This document shows positions 44,960 through 57,839 of a stretch of DNA of 64,000 nucleotides, in pieces (the first letter of the stretch is position 1; each line of letters starts with the position of its first letter). The notes under the pieces are model-generated. The model worked only from the letters and a program-made list of their open reading frames with translations. It ran no database searches and had not been told where the DNA came from. The translations under genes and the position numbers were made by a program. This stretch comes from Pseudocercospora fijiensis CIRAD86 (lineage: Eukaryota > Ascomycota > Dothideomycetes > Mycosphaerellales > Mycosphaerellaceae). The stretch spans positions 2,851,486 through 2,915,485 of the forward strand of contig NW_006921540.1 in the NCBI RefSeq assembly GCF_000340215.1, written 5' to 3'.

Positions 44960-46390
44960 ATACTAGGCCGATATCTACTAATTCCGCTATATCCGTATCT
45001 TAGGGGCTAATAATACATTATTAGTATCGCCCCTTATAATAGCCGGTTTATTACGAAACAACAACCGTACTACCGCTAGTAGCGCTAGCAACGACAATGC
45101 TAGTAGTATAGTGCCTACTAAAGTGCCTACTAAAGTGCCTACTAGAGCACCTGCTAAAGTGCCTCCTGCTAAAGAGCCTGCCGGAGAGCCTATTAAAGAA
45201 GAACCTATAATTCTAGGTAATAATTTAGAATTGCCTATTAACGATATTCTTAACAACATTGTTAATCGACGATATAGCTAACTAGCCTTTAGTCCTCAAC
45301 TAGTAGGGAGACTTTAAGAAGCTACCTAAAACAGGCTTACTGCCCTACGTTAAGAACAACAGCTAAAGGATAACCTCCTCGAAATTCGCCGCCTTTAGGA
45401 GGCCCTAACAACTAACACTAAGTTTATAGCGGGACCTTCCTTACTATTAGTCCTAGTCTAGAAGAAGGATACTAAACTTAAGGACTATACCGTGTTTGAT
45501 AGCTCTAGTCGAAAGCAGTACAACGACTACATTCGTAACTGTAAGCTTAACTAACGAAACGCACTAAGGGCTCTACCAAATAACTATTCACTAGTCGTCT
45601 ATGCTATGTAGTATATTAACGGCGACCCAAAACGCACCTAGGATAACTATTTTGACTCCCTTAATAACTAGACTACTGTTTAGTAGCAGACCTACAAAAC
45701 TATTATACTAGATACCCTTAGAAACCCTATACTAAGGCAACAACACGCTTAGGACTAGTACCTTCGAGCTAAATAAAAGACTAATCAATCGGCTCGCTTA
45801 TTTAAGGCCTATTTAAAGACCCTCGAAGACGACCTCCCGACTAAAACTAATTCTATCTAGATCTCCGAAATACGCCCTAAATTAAGATAGGAATTAGTCC
45901 TTAAATTGGACCGCCGCCGTATGTTTAAACAGGCCAATCTTATACGCATTTAATTCATAGTCGAAGTCGAAACTGCTAAACGAGCTATCTAGCTCTAGTA
46001 ACGACTAGAATTAAGGATCCGACCTACTAGCAACCGTAGCAACCGTAGCCGCGGAGGAAATCAAGGTTCCTACTAAGACAACAACGCTAACAATAGGAAT
46101 AGTAACAACGACCGTAGAAGAAGCCGTAGCCGGCGGCTATATAGAGGAGGCCGTAATAGGGGCCGTAGAAGGGGCTCGTATCCCTATAGTACTAATCGCT
46201 TAACTAATAATAGTAGTAACAATAGCTATAGTAACAATCTCCCGACCGGATTAAAGTGCTTTAATTATAACAGCACTAGCTATCTACTAGGCTAATGCGA
46301 TAAACCTAAGGACTAGGCCCGAATCGACCGTGCTGCCGCTAAGCACCGTAAGCACCTTTTAGCCGCTAATGCTACCCCTATCGGTCCTTC
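44960..46390 (+). pseudogene. Gag remnant of chromovirus B
   Basis: The equivalent of the copy A gag region, with a Pro/Lys/Glu-type tandem stretch at 45115-45200 (repeated 12-base AAAGTGCCTACT-like units, longer here than in A). The zinc-knuckle region at about 46255-46300 again shows Tyr for the metal-binding His and a stop for Gln. Not translatable as a whole. Confidence 0.65.
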
Positions 46391-46479
46391 GAAAAAAGAG
46401 TAAGCGCCGCACTAACTATTAGCCTCGTGCGGCGTAAGACTATCGACATTGTACTAGCTATAACACGCCCCTGCCTTGT

Positions 46480-49400
46480 ATAGGACACGAAGGGCACTAG
46501 CTATTAAACTAAGGTTATACTAGATCTAGGAAATTCAGTTAGTGCCCTTATTAGCTATCGCCTAGCTAAGCAGTTAGACCTTCGACAACTGCCGAGGACT
46601 AACCTGCCAACCCTTGCTTAGTTTAATAACGCTCGGCACTTAACCTATAGGGCCTACTATGTTCCTATAGCCCTAAAGGACGACCTCGGAAATAAACGCC
46701 TACTAGACTTTACTGCCTACGCAGTAGATATAGACTACCTATATAGGGGAGCTACTATTGTTATTAGCAACCCTGTTCTTAAGCACTATGCTATAGTTAT
46801 AGACTTAGGCAGTTAATAATAGCGATTTAGAATCGCTAGGAGAGAGGACATTAAATACATCGATATTAGCGAGTGTCCTAATAATATTAGGGTCCTGTTT
46901 ATTAGCAACCTAACACCTGCCTTAGCTAATCCGATAGCTAATCTTCTCGGTAGAGATAACGATAAACCTATGCCCCCTAATAGCATAGATCCTAAACAAC
47001 TTAAGCGCATACTAGAACCTATTCGAGAGACCTACATTAATGTATTTAAACACTACTTAGCATCGACATTGCCTATATTTAAAGAGACGGATTATAAGAT
47101 TAATATTATAGAGGGCAAGGAGGTTCCTTTTAGCCCCCTCTATAACCTTAGTAAACGAGAGCTTACTATATTACGTAAGTACCTAGAGGAAAACCTAGCT
47201 AATAGTCGAATTCGGTATAGTAATAGCCCTACTAGTGCACTAATCCTGTTTGTTCCAAAGAAGGATAGTAGCCTACGGTTATACGTTAATTACCGTAGAC
47301 TTAATACTATTACTATTAAAGACCGCTGTCTACTTCTGCTTATTAATAAGACCCTCGATCGCCTTTCTAGTACCTACTACTACACTATATTAGACATTAA
47401 GGACGCCTATTACCGTATCCGTATTCGTAAGGGCGATAAATAGAAGACAGCCTTTCGCACTCGCTATAGCTATTTCGAGTATTTGGTTATACTATTTAGG
47501 CTAGCAAAACGCCCCTATAACATTCTAGTCCTATATTACTCGGGCCCTTTCGGGTCTATTAGACTATCTCTATATAGTTTACCTAGATAACATCCTAGTC
47601 TATACCTATTGACCTAACATTACAGAGCACTAGGCTATAGTACGTAAGGTGCTCGACCGCCTGCGGGCCTATAGCCTATATTATAAGCCTTCTAAATGCA
47701 CCTTTGCTACTAAAGAGGTGTCCTTCCTTGGCTTCCTCGTGTCGACTAAGGGTGTTAAGGCTAATCCTAACCGGATTAAGACCATTACTAAGTAGCTAAT
47801 ACCTACTAGTATTAAGGAACTTTAGTTATTCCTCGGCTTCGCTAATTTCTATCGTCGCTTTATTAAGGGCTATTTACGACATATAATGCCCCTAACTAAG
47901 CTTACTAAAACTAAGGCCAACCTAACTAGAGAGTTCAAATAGACTAATAGAGTACAAGCCGCTTTTAACGGTTTGAAGAAGCGCTTTACTAAAGTCCCCT
48001 TATTGCACTATTTCGTACTAAGTAAACAGATCCGTATTAAGACTAACGCTTCCTAGTTCGCTATATCCGCTATTATGTTATAATAGGCTAATAACAATTA
48101 CTAGCACCTAATCGCCTTCTTTTTACGGAAGATAATCGATATAGAACGTCGCTACGAGATCTACGAGTAAGAGCTCCTAGCTATTATCGAGGCCTTTAAG
48201 TACTAGAGGCACTACCTCGATAGGGCTTAATATACAATACAGGTCTATATAGACTATAACAACCTCCGTAGAATTACGAAGGTTACTAGGGTTATAGGTC
48301 GACAGGCTAGATAGGCCGTCTACCTCGCTAGGTTTAATTTTGATATATTATATCGGCTAGGCGTAAGCAACCCTGCTAATAGCCTATCGAGGCGACCTAA
48401 TTACGACGGCGAAACCTAACACATCAATTCTTTGTTTCTAACCCTATAGTATAAGATTGCTATAGCCTGTATTGTTAATAAGCAAGCGTAGGATAAGCGG
48501 CTTACCGGACTCCGCGACGGCTTAAAGCATATTAATACTCTTGCTATATTAATAGTGCGTATTAAGGCAAGGGCTAAGGACACAGATAGGAGAAGTTATA
48601 ATAACTCCCTAGTCGATATCGCTATATATAGTAATAGCGATTAAAGTACTAATATAGTTAATCCGGCTGCTAGTGCTATTAGATATATATAATGCGTACC
48701 TCGTTTAGTAGCGAGGGTGCTACTAAATAACCTTGCAAATAGGGATAGTTAATCGTTTATAGATAAGCTATTACGTACTTAGTAGAGGGACGCCTTTGCT
48801 ACTAAACGTATCGACAAGCTTGTAAGTAGGCGAACGACTCGATCTAGTAAGAGTAACTAGTCGATCGATAACAAAGGTTATTTAAAGTTTAAGGGCAGAT
48901 ACTATATCCCCGCTAAACATTCGATCCGATAAGAACTTCTTAAGCGATACTATAATAGTAAGCTTGCTAGTTACTATAGCATAGAGAGGTCGTACGAGCT
49001 ACTATCGCGCACATACTACTAGCTAAATAGTAAGCGGAACATAAAGGAATACGTTAACACGTATGCCGTATACTAACGTATTAAGGCACTAAAGCATTAG
49101 CCTTTTAGCGAGTTGTCCTCCTTACCAATCCCTTACAAGCCATTTATAGAGCTTATAATAGACTTTATTATAGGCCTTCCGCCTACTAAACGTAGAGGTA
49201 GTAAGGACGTATATAATGCTATCCTTATTGTAGTAGATCGATTTACTAAAGGCGCTCGATACATCCCGGCGCGCAAGGATTAGACTGCTATTAATATAGT
49301 AGAGGCGCTGTAGACTAATATCTTCTATACCTATTAGGGAACCCCTAAGGGGATAGTCTCCGATAGGGGCTCGACATTTACGTCGCACTATTAGAGCGAA

Positions 49401-50288
49401 ATATGCCTATAGCTAAGACTAAAGCATCGGCTATTAATAGCCTTCTATCTATAGACTAACGGTTAAACAGAGAGGCAGAATACCACCCTATAGCAGTACC
49501 TACGCAGCTATATTAATAAGAACCCCGAGGATTAGGTTAACCTCCTATAGCCTACAGAATTCGTACATAATAATAGTATACATTTATTAACTAAGATCTC
49601 GCCCTATATAGCTATAATAGGCCAGAATGCTGCTATACTATAAGACCTACTATCGCTCGAGGCCGAGCGCAAGGAAAGGGAAGCGCGTTAAGTACCCGAA
49701 ATACTAGCGGCTATTAAGAGGGTTTAGAAGATACGAGAAATCTATACTAAGATAGCCGAGAAGTTAACAAAGGCTTAAGAGTACTAAAAGACCTACTACG
49801 ATAAGCGCTATATACTAATAACCTTTAAGCAAGGCGACATAGTTATACTTAGTATAAAGAACCTCCGCATCCGTAAACACCTATTACCTAATAGCAAAAC
49901 AAGGCCTAAGCTCGCACTAAGATACATTAGCCTATTCCGTATTCGAGAGACTAAGGGCATATAGGCCTATTAGTTGTAGCTCCTACCTTATTACACTATC
50001 TATAACACCTTCTATATATCCCTCCTTAAGCCGTACTACCTACGCGAAGGGGATAAAGCCCCTATAGAACACGAAGACATACTAGCGGATAGTAAGGAGC
50101 TGTAGTCTATAGAACGTATCCTATAGCATCGTACTAGGCAAGGCAAGAAGGAGTACCTGCTAAGATAGCAAGGCTATTTACCTAAATAGGACTCGTAGGA
50201 AGCGGAAGACTCTTTTAAAGATATAACTAAGCTGTTAGATAAGTATTAGACTAGTATAAAGAACAAGAAGAAGGCTAAGGGCCTATAA
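46480..50288 (+). pseudogene. Pol remnant of chromovirus B (PR-RT-RH-IN-chromodomain)
   Basis: Protease-like LDLGNSVSALISYRL is near 46525. Reverse transcriptase is best preserved at 46970-47443 (157 open codons including PPNSIDPKQLKRILEPIRE and LDIKDAYYRIRIRKGDK), with VYLDNILVY near 47577. Integrase is near 48900-49600 and the chromodomain-like end at about 50150-50288. In-frame TAG/TAA codons break all other parts. The RT frame is one of the two longest surviving coding stretches of the three copies (the other is in copy C). Confidence 0.85.
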
Positions 50289-51502
50289 TATCGCCTAGGA
50301 ACAATGCTACCCCTAGGGTGCTATTAGCTAACTAATTAGAGGCAAGCAATTGTTAGCAATAAAGGATAACAAGACTACACTAGGCGCGCTACGACGCGTT
50401 AACTAATTGCCTGCTCTTTTAAGGACTCTACCTCTTTACTAACGCGCCCTATAGGTCCCCCTTTTATTCTTTTATTCTATCGAGGCCTTAAGGCCTAGGC
50501 GATCTACGAGGACGGCGCGCGCGTAAATAGCGATAGTAATAATAACGACGGCGCGGCTAGCGCGGCTATATTAGTAATAGTGTTGCGGAGTGTATTGCTA
50601 TTTAAGAAAGGAAGGATATAGCTATATTAGTAACGGTGTTGCCGAGTTATTGTTAGTTAAAGAAGGAAATTAGAAGCAAGGTAAAGTTAGCGCTAAGACG
50701 GCTAGCGCCGCTATTATTAACATTACTTGCTATTGTTACTACGCCTATAGATACAACCTTATCTGCACTACGAGCCTAAGGCACCTCTAATTAAAACTTT
50801 AATTAAAACTTTAATCAAAACCTTAAGCCGCTTAAAAGATTAAGCGACTAATAGACTAGCTAACTAAGGGCAAAACTATAGAGCTAAGCTAGCCGGGGTC
50901 GATCTTGCGGACAATAGGTTACTCCTCGATCTATCTAACCCTTTAAGCGAGGCGAACCTCTACTACTATACTTATAATAGCCTTTACCTATAGAAACTAG
51001 ACGAGCTATGTTTTTTCGGAAAAGATAAGATAAGATTAACAATTAAAGGCTACTAAACCTAGCTAATTAGGGCTAGCGAAACTACGAACAATAATAGCCC
51101 TCGTAATAATAAGAACAAACCCTCGGAAGCGGATATAGCTAGGTCTTTTAGAGTAGACGCAAAGAACTCGGAACGATATTACTTAGAGCGGAGGCAGTGC
51201 TACAATATCCCGTATACCTACCTATTATAGCAGGGAAGATACGCTCGTATTATAATTGGTCGATAGTCCTCAATTCTTATAGCCTTATATCCCTTTACTT
51301 TATTATATATAAGAATAGCGTAGTTAGAGTTAGATATTGTGTTGTATTAGAGGTAAGGTTTAATATAGTTATATAATCGGTAGTTATACGTTCAATTTAG
51401 CGCGGACTAAGCGGCTTATTAGGCCTGTTGAGTTAGTAGCAATAGAGGTTAATACTAGAACAAGACCGGCTATAAGGGCGCGGCCTTTAGAAGGGAAGCA
51501 TA

Positions 51503-51699
51503 TATTAGGACTAAAGAGGTTATACGTAATTAGCATATAACCGGGCTCGAGTAAAGCTAGGGTCTTAATGCCTTAGGCAGGGCTTAGCGCTTAGCAATAG
51601 GCTAACTTACCTACCTTCCTCCCTCTTCTCCTAGCTCCTTATCGAATACTACCTATACCTACTACTACCCTATCTACCTACTAATATACCCTTCTTATA
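51503..51699 (+). repeat. 3' LTR of chromovirus B (197 bp)
   Basis: Starts TATTAGG and ends CTTCTTATA, so both termini carry the RIP-type change, unlike the TG start of its 5' partner. Length is identical to the 5' LTR. Confidence 0.92.
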
Positions 51700-53407
51700 C
51701 CCTCGCCCGTATCTACTCTATATTCTTACTATAATACTACTCGCGAGCTACCTTAGGACTAATAGTACGTAAGTAACGGCGCACTTCTGCCTTAACCTCT
51801 TCGTCGATAACGATATTAGCTAGTAGGAGCGATAGGTAGAGAGTGCGGCTCTTAGATAGGCCGTTATAACTAGCGTAGTAGACCGAGCGGCTGTTAGCGT
51901 ATATCGTGCCCTATACCTGTCCGCTATTCGTATCGCGCTCCTTATTTAGGCCCTTAAGGAGCTCCTTAAGGACGTCGCCGGATCCGAGGCGGAACTTCTC
52001 GATAATACTACGGAGTTTGTATACGTACTCGCGCTACTTCTTTTCCTATACCTTCGGGTCCTTCTCGGCTAATCTACGTAGCGTTTCTAAGACATTAAAG
52101 GCACGATTAAAGATAACTTTATTAAATTAGAAGCTCCTACCTATTCGCTCCTAGATAGCCTGTCTAGTCGACTACCGTAGTAGCTAGTCGTAGGTCCGCT
52201 TCGCTTACCCGCTATAGCACCGATTATATATCTACTATCGCGCACCTATACCGTCCTTACTATATATAGTCTTAGCTTGTCTCGGTTGTATAGCGCCGTC
52301 GCAGATCTCCTTTAAGTAGCGACTATAGTTATATAGACCTATAAGTAGTAGGCGGCCTTCGAATCGAAGGGGCATCGATAGCGTATATTAGGAGAGTGCT
52401 ATATTCGATATCGGTAGCGATATAATAGACGTATTAGACCTACCGGAGAACGGTATAGATTGCTACGGAGTCCTAGTCTAATCCTACGGAGTTCGTATAC
52501 TACCGCTACTACCGCCGTACTACCCGCTACTACTACCGCTACTACCTAGTAGTGCGATCCGATTCTTTTCCTTCTATATACGCGCCCTAGCTAGGGTAGC
52601 ATTTGCCCTATCCTTAGATGCGGCCTTTTCTATAGCTTCTTATTAGAAGATATTATTTTATAGCTACCGCGTAGGGTCTCGACTATAATACGCTACTTCG
52701 CGTAGGTTTTGCGCCTACTACTCTAATAGAATCCGCTTACGAGGATCGGCGCCTAGAAAGACTAGCCGCTACGGAGTGCTACCTACCCGCTACGGAGTAT
52801 TATTAGATATACTCGTATTCCCGCCTAGAGTAGTAGCATTACTAGGAGTAGTAGACCGGTCCGGTATAGTGCCGCCTATAATAATACTACTACTAGGGCT
52901 TATTTGCTAGATAGTCGTACTATTGTCCGAAGGCGAGATCGAGGCGCTTCTTATTACTTACGTTATAGATTCTTATATATTATCGAAGACATTAGCGCTA
53001 GAACTAGATTCGCTAGAAGCATAGCGAGCCCCTCTTATAATAGCCTCGTAGCGGAGTTAATAGGTTCTGCCGCGGGTTAGACCTACGCCGAATCGAGGCG
53101 GTAGTACCGGGCCTAATATTAGTACTAAGCCTAGTATTAGTACTAGGCCTAAGCGTAGGCTAAAGATTAGTATTCAATCGCGCGTAGTACGATCGACGAG
53201 GCGGCCTCTATTATACTAGTTATTCTACGTTTCGAAAGGGACGCGCTAGTTGTCTTCTTCGTACGGAGCGCCGCGGAGATCGATATAGCCCGCCTCGAAA
53301 TTCTCGTTTACGCGCGCGCGTAGGTCCTAGTCTGTCTCGTCTAGCTAGCGTATACTTGCCTCTATATCGTTAATCTTATACTATAGTAGAAAGATCTAAC
53401 TCGGCTC

Positions 53408-53519
53408 TAGTAGAGTAGATAACGCCGTAAGGCGACGCGTATACTCCGCGTAGCCTCCTAGATTAGTAGAGTAGATAACGCCGTAAGGCGACGCGTATAC
53501 TCCGCGTAGCCTCCTAGAT
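53408..53519. repeat. 56-bp direct tandem duplication
   Basis: Two near-identical copies, 53408-53463 and 53464-53519, each run from TAGTAGAGTAGATAACGCCG to CTCCGCGTAGCCTCCTAGAT. The copies show no RIP-type differences from each other, so the duplication probably arose after most of the point mutation. Confidence 0.85.
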
Positions 53520-53554
53520 TCGAGAACTTAGATAAGGTATCGCTATAGGGAGTA

Positions 53555-53785
53555 TTGCCGCCGCGGCTTAGAGTACTACTACCGCGAGGAGTATTACCGC
53601 CGCGAGGAGTACTACCGCCGCGAGGAGTACTACCGCCGCGAGAAGTACTACCGCTACGAGGAGCACCGCCGCTACGAGGAGCACCGCCGCTGCGAGGAGT
53701 ACCGCCGCCGCGAGAAGCACCGCCGCTACGAGGAGCACCGCCGCTGCGAGGAGTACCGCCGCCGCGAGAAGCACCGCTGCCGCTA
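53555..53785. repeat. GC-rich 18-bp minisatellite
   Basis: About twelve units of an 18-bp repeat of the type CGCGAGGAGTACTACCGC, drifting to units with GAGCACCGC. On the minus strand, the sense of the helicase gene, one frame gives a Gly/Pro/Arg/Ser repeat (GGxPRSGG-like), consistent with a disordered linker. The long open frames on both strands here are by-products of the repeat. Confidence 0.8.
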
Positions 53786-55899
53786 TTACTACCTAATATA
53801 TCGTACGACTTAGAGGTCTTAAATATAATTAGAGATTCGTTAATAGGAAGCTTAGAGGTCTTATTTAGAGGTAGTAGAGGGAGGCGGATCTATCGACGTA
53901 GACAAAGAGGGCACCGCTACGGGCAAGACTTAATAGTCTTATTTAGAAAGTCTTAATTAGAAGTAGTCGAAAGTAGTAGAAGGTAGTAATCGCTATATAT
54001 ATATAGAAGAAGGAGAAGGAGAAGAAGTCGAAGAAGCGTCCTTTTAAATATAGCTACTACGCGTACGGATAGCGTATAAAGTAAAGTTCGGAATAAACGC
54101 ATTATATACGTTATACGTATAATAGTAGAACAAGGCATATACGGCGGAAGTTAGGCTATACGTAGCGGAAATAAAGCTATATATAACTAGAAATAAGACG
54201 ACTAAAGAAGGCGCGATCTAAGTCTTCTATACCGGAGCAAATAAAGGTCTACTCTAAAACTAGAGCTAGAGCTAGATCTAATACCCTAAAATACTATCTT
54301 ACCCGTTACGGGACCTTCGCATTCTATAGCAGGCGACTAGACGGCGACGTAGTATATTAGTATACCCTACTAAAATAGGACTGTTTATAGATTAGTATCT
54401 TTAGCTTAGGAGGCTCCTTACGACGACGTTTTTTCGATAGTGTTCCTATATCGGAAGCAGATTTAGGTATATTAGGTCGCCTACGCTTCGATCTAGCGGC
54501 CCTCGTAGGTAATAGCTTTTCCGTAGCGGAGAGGGCTAGGTCCGTATCTAGTAGGAACTCTAATACGTACCCGGAGTCGAAGCTTACTACTTCTAGTCGC
54601 TACTGCCCCGTTAGGCCCGATACTAGATATATAGCAGCATCCTATATACTCGAAGGACTCCCTTATAAAGATCGATACCTATTAATTACTATAGATCTAG
54701 TAGGTACGCTACTATCTCCGCCGTAGGATTAATTAGAGCCGCTACTAGCCTATTCTCTAACCTCGAGTATACTCTTTATTAGCGCTATTTTCCGTAAATT
54801 AGTTATACTACCGGTTTCTAGTGCTCTCCTCTACTAAATTCGGCGTCCTTAACTAGCGATAGCTAACGCCGCTGCATTTATATTATTCTCCTACGTAGAC
54901 TATAGATACGCTCGGCGCTAGTCGTCTAGTATCTCTATAAGTAACGTATCTTCGGCTTCCTTCGCGGCGCTCGCTGCCTTAGCCGTAGCGGCCTTCGCTA
55001 CCTACGCCGCCTTATACTCTATCTATTTTAAGACTATATCTTCTTTAATATACTATATAAACTAGACGAGGAGATCGAGAAGAGTAACGGTTTCGATACC
55101 GCTAGATTCGTTACTATCTCCGCCGCTAGAATCGGCTACTCCGCTACTCTCGAAAGTAATCGTCTTGTCGCGGTACTCCTATACGTCGAGTATATGCCTA
55201 ATCCGATGTTTTATCCTTCTCCTAACTGCTAGCTAATCTAACTTACTTCTAAGTATATCGCTATCGAAGGTATCCTAGTCTATACTCGAATAATCCTAGT
55301 AGATCCGATAAAGGCTATATATAAGCTGCTTATCTATTAGTATATTCTATAGCATTCTAAATCTGTATTCCCCCGCTACGCGATCCTCGAGAACCGTAAT
55401 ATACTACTCCGTTAACCGCGTAAATACGAAACCGGGCCTCGAATTAGGTACTAGTCGGGGAAGGCTGTTCTACCTATCTAGCGGTATAGGTAGTTTACTC
55501 CGTATATTATAGTTATACCGATTGTAGCAGACTTCGCTTAATACGGATACCTTCGGGTCTAAGCACTTATCCTCGCTAAGCTTATCGTCCTATACTTTGC
55601 GAATATACGGCGTATTCTATATATTAAGCAGATCCCCCGGGACTACTACGCGGCGGCTCGCTTTAGCATTTAACTAGTAGGCACCGCGTATACGAGGCGC
55701 GCGTAAAGCTACAGGCGTAGCGGAATTGCTGTCCTTAGTATCGGTATTCTTATCTTCTCGATTACTATTAAGCAAGACATCGACGTTAAGTATTAAGTAT
55801 AATCCTTCCCGCTACGTCTAGAACTTACCCTTACGGGCGACGCGAGGTCCGCTACGGACCTTGCTACCCTCTACCGGCTAATCCCTAAGCCGTTTTTTT

Positions 55900-57447
55900 G
55901 TATTCCTTATCTACGCTAGCTAGAATACGAATACCTCGCTACGAAGATTACTCGGAACTATATTCCGACTAGTACGCCCGAGACGCTAGCGAAGATTTAG
56001 GTAGTTATACTCTAATATAAGACCCTACTAGATAACGATTTGCACTATGCGGATGTTAATGCCTACGCTAAGGGCGGTAGTAGCAATTATAATACAGATA
56101 GTACTATCCGCTGCGCTAAACTTACGAAACCGCAGGTCCTAATCGTATATAGGCATAGCGGATATATAGAATTAGACAATTCTAAGAACGTTTAGTATAG
56201 GATTAGACCTATTTCCCTAATAATACTAGTTTTCTCGATATAGGTCCTTAGTCCGAAGTACTAGCTAGGCTCGAACGCGATTTATAAGCGCGATTACGTC
56301 TAGGCGACTATCGATAAAGATAATAGTCTTTAGTATCTCCGCTAGCGTAGCCCGTTACTCCGCTACGGACTAGGCTTCGCCCGCATTAGCTAGCGTAGCA
56401 GTAGACAAATTCGAGCCCGTAGCGGGTAGAGGCGAGCCCGCGGGGCTTACGGCCTTTTCGATTATAAAATACAACTAGCTATAGACCGACTTCGTATTTT
56501 TATCTAACTCTTTAAAGATATACGTATAGTTAACGCGATCGATACTAGTCCGTAGCACTATAGAATAATATAGCTCGTACCCGACCGGTCTAAACCCGCT
56601 ATAATTCAATATATAGGCTTAGGTTATAGCATCTAGGGTTCTAGTATAGCTAAACTATATACAGTCCTAGCGGAGAAGCTGCCTAAGCTACGCGACTGTA
56701 AGGAATTCCTCGCGGAAGCTAGCCTATTTCGAGAGGAGATAAATTTCATCGAATACGACTAGCCCGATACGTAAGGAAAGATTCGGATCCTTTAGGGTAT
56801 CCTTAAAGTCGTCGGATACGGCCTACTCCGGGCCTAGAATAATATAATCGTACTAGCCCGCCCTAATTTTAGTAAATAAATCTAGATCCCGCCGCTTAGC
56901 CTTACTCGTAACTAGTACGGGATTGACGTATTCCTCTACGATCTTCTTTAAGTCCGCTTCTTGCTCCGCCCCGAGCCGAGTAAGAGGCACTAACTAGATA
57001 GCAGTCTATCTAGTAAGTATAGTAAAAGCCTAGAAGATTAGGCTCTTACCTAAACTAGTCTTTGCGATAAATAGGACATCCTGTCGCTAGTAAATCAAGG
57101 CCCGTAGTATAGTAACCTAGATCCGATGCGGCTTTTTCTTAGGCCGCTATTTAGATAGTTTATATAATCGATTTAATATCTACCTTATTTTAGCTTCGAT
57201 AATATCGAATTAGAGGTCGACTAAATCGGTATAGTTAACGGTATAAACTATCGCGCGAATAGATTTAAGAGTATAGTTATAGATTCGATTAACTATAAAT
57301 CGAATAATCTCCCGTAGATCGGTATATACGACCCTCGTAGAAAGCTCTATAGGAATACTCTATAGCGTAGCGGACTTCTAGAGCTTGCCTAGCTAGAAAC
57401 TATTCTAGATTCTCCGAGCTAATTTTCCCGATTTAGCTCTTACAAAT
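55900..57447 (-). pseudogene. RecQ-like (DEAD/H) helicase remnant
   Basis: Read on the minus strand from about 57180: RPKKKPHRI, then RQDVLFIAKTSLGKSLIF (Walker A, GKS), RLGAEQEADLKKIVEEYVN, TSKAKRRDLDLFTKIRAG, YDYIILGPE, LRIGLVVFDEIYLLSK (Walker B, DE), ASFREEFLTVA, and further on EILKTIIFIDSRLDVIAL (motif IV). The pattern matches the RecQ-type helicases carried by fungal repeats and by subtelomeric telomere-linked helicase genes. Glutamines and tryptophans are replaced by TAG at many sites. The gene's 5' end is cut at 57447 by chromovirus C. Confidence 0.7.
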
Positions 57448-57642
57448 TGTTAGGGCCAAAGAGGTTACACGTGATAGCATATAACTAGGCCGAGTAAAGC
57501 TAGGGTCTTAATGCCTTAGGTAGGGCTTAGCGCTTGGCGTTAGGCTAACTCTCCTACCTTCCTCCCTCTCCTCCTAGCTCCTTATCGAATACTACTTGTA
57601 CCTACTACTACCCTATCTACCTACTAATATACCCTTCTTATA
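57448..57642 (+). repeat. 5' LTR of chromovirus C (195 bp)
   Basis: Two bases shorter than the LTRs of A and B, with local changes at about 57470-57485 (GTGATAGCATATAACTAGGCCGAG). Keeps the TG start; ends CTTCTTATA. Confidence 0.9.
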
Positions 57643-57839
57643 TAGTATTCGATCTACCCTTTAAGGGCAGCAGCTAGATAGTCTCTATTTCAAGCTTTTA
57701 GCGGTATAGCTACAAATAAGACTAATCTAACTATATTGCGCCCGAAGAACGGGACCTACACGTACTATTCTATCGAAACAACCGTACTAATCATTAAGCA
57801 AGGCCTTCTATACGGCCTATTACACCGAGTTAATCGTAC

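Larger units (their letters stand above)
44570..51699 (+). mobile_element. Chromovirus B: complete Ty3/Gypsy LTR retrotransposon, RIP-degraded
   Basis: The element is 7,130 bp, with 197-bp LTRs at 44570-44766 (starting TGTTAGG) and 51503-51699 and a perfect CCCTC target duplication (44565-44569 and 51700-51704). Domain order and orientation are the same as copy A, and the two are closely similar throughout. It inserted in the spacer between the DUF6589-like and RecQ-like genes of the older element. Confidence 0.93.
51700..57447 (-). mobile_element. Older element, right part: RecQ-like helicase side (RIP-degraded)
   Basis: A 5.7-kb stretch is flanked by chromovirus B and chromovirus C. The minus strand carries a helicase gene, clearest at 56200-57180. 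The rest (51705 to about 55900) should be its long C-terminal part and 3' end, but only low-complexity pieces are recognisable. CpA is almost absent here while CpG is frequent: in 53041-53100 there are 8 CpG, no CpA and 6 TpA by direct count. Two local repeats lie within it. Confidence 0.6.

Noticed and set aside
53555..53956. 133-codon plus-strand frame of LPPRGV-type repeats, and the Leu/Val/Ala frame on the minus strand
   Set aside because: Both follow automatically from the 18-bp GC-rich repeat, which has few stops in any frame.
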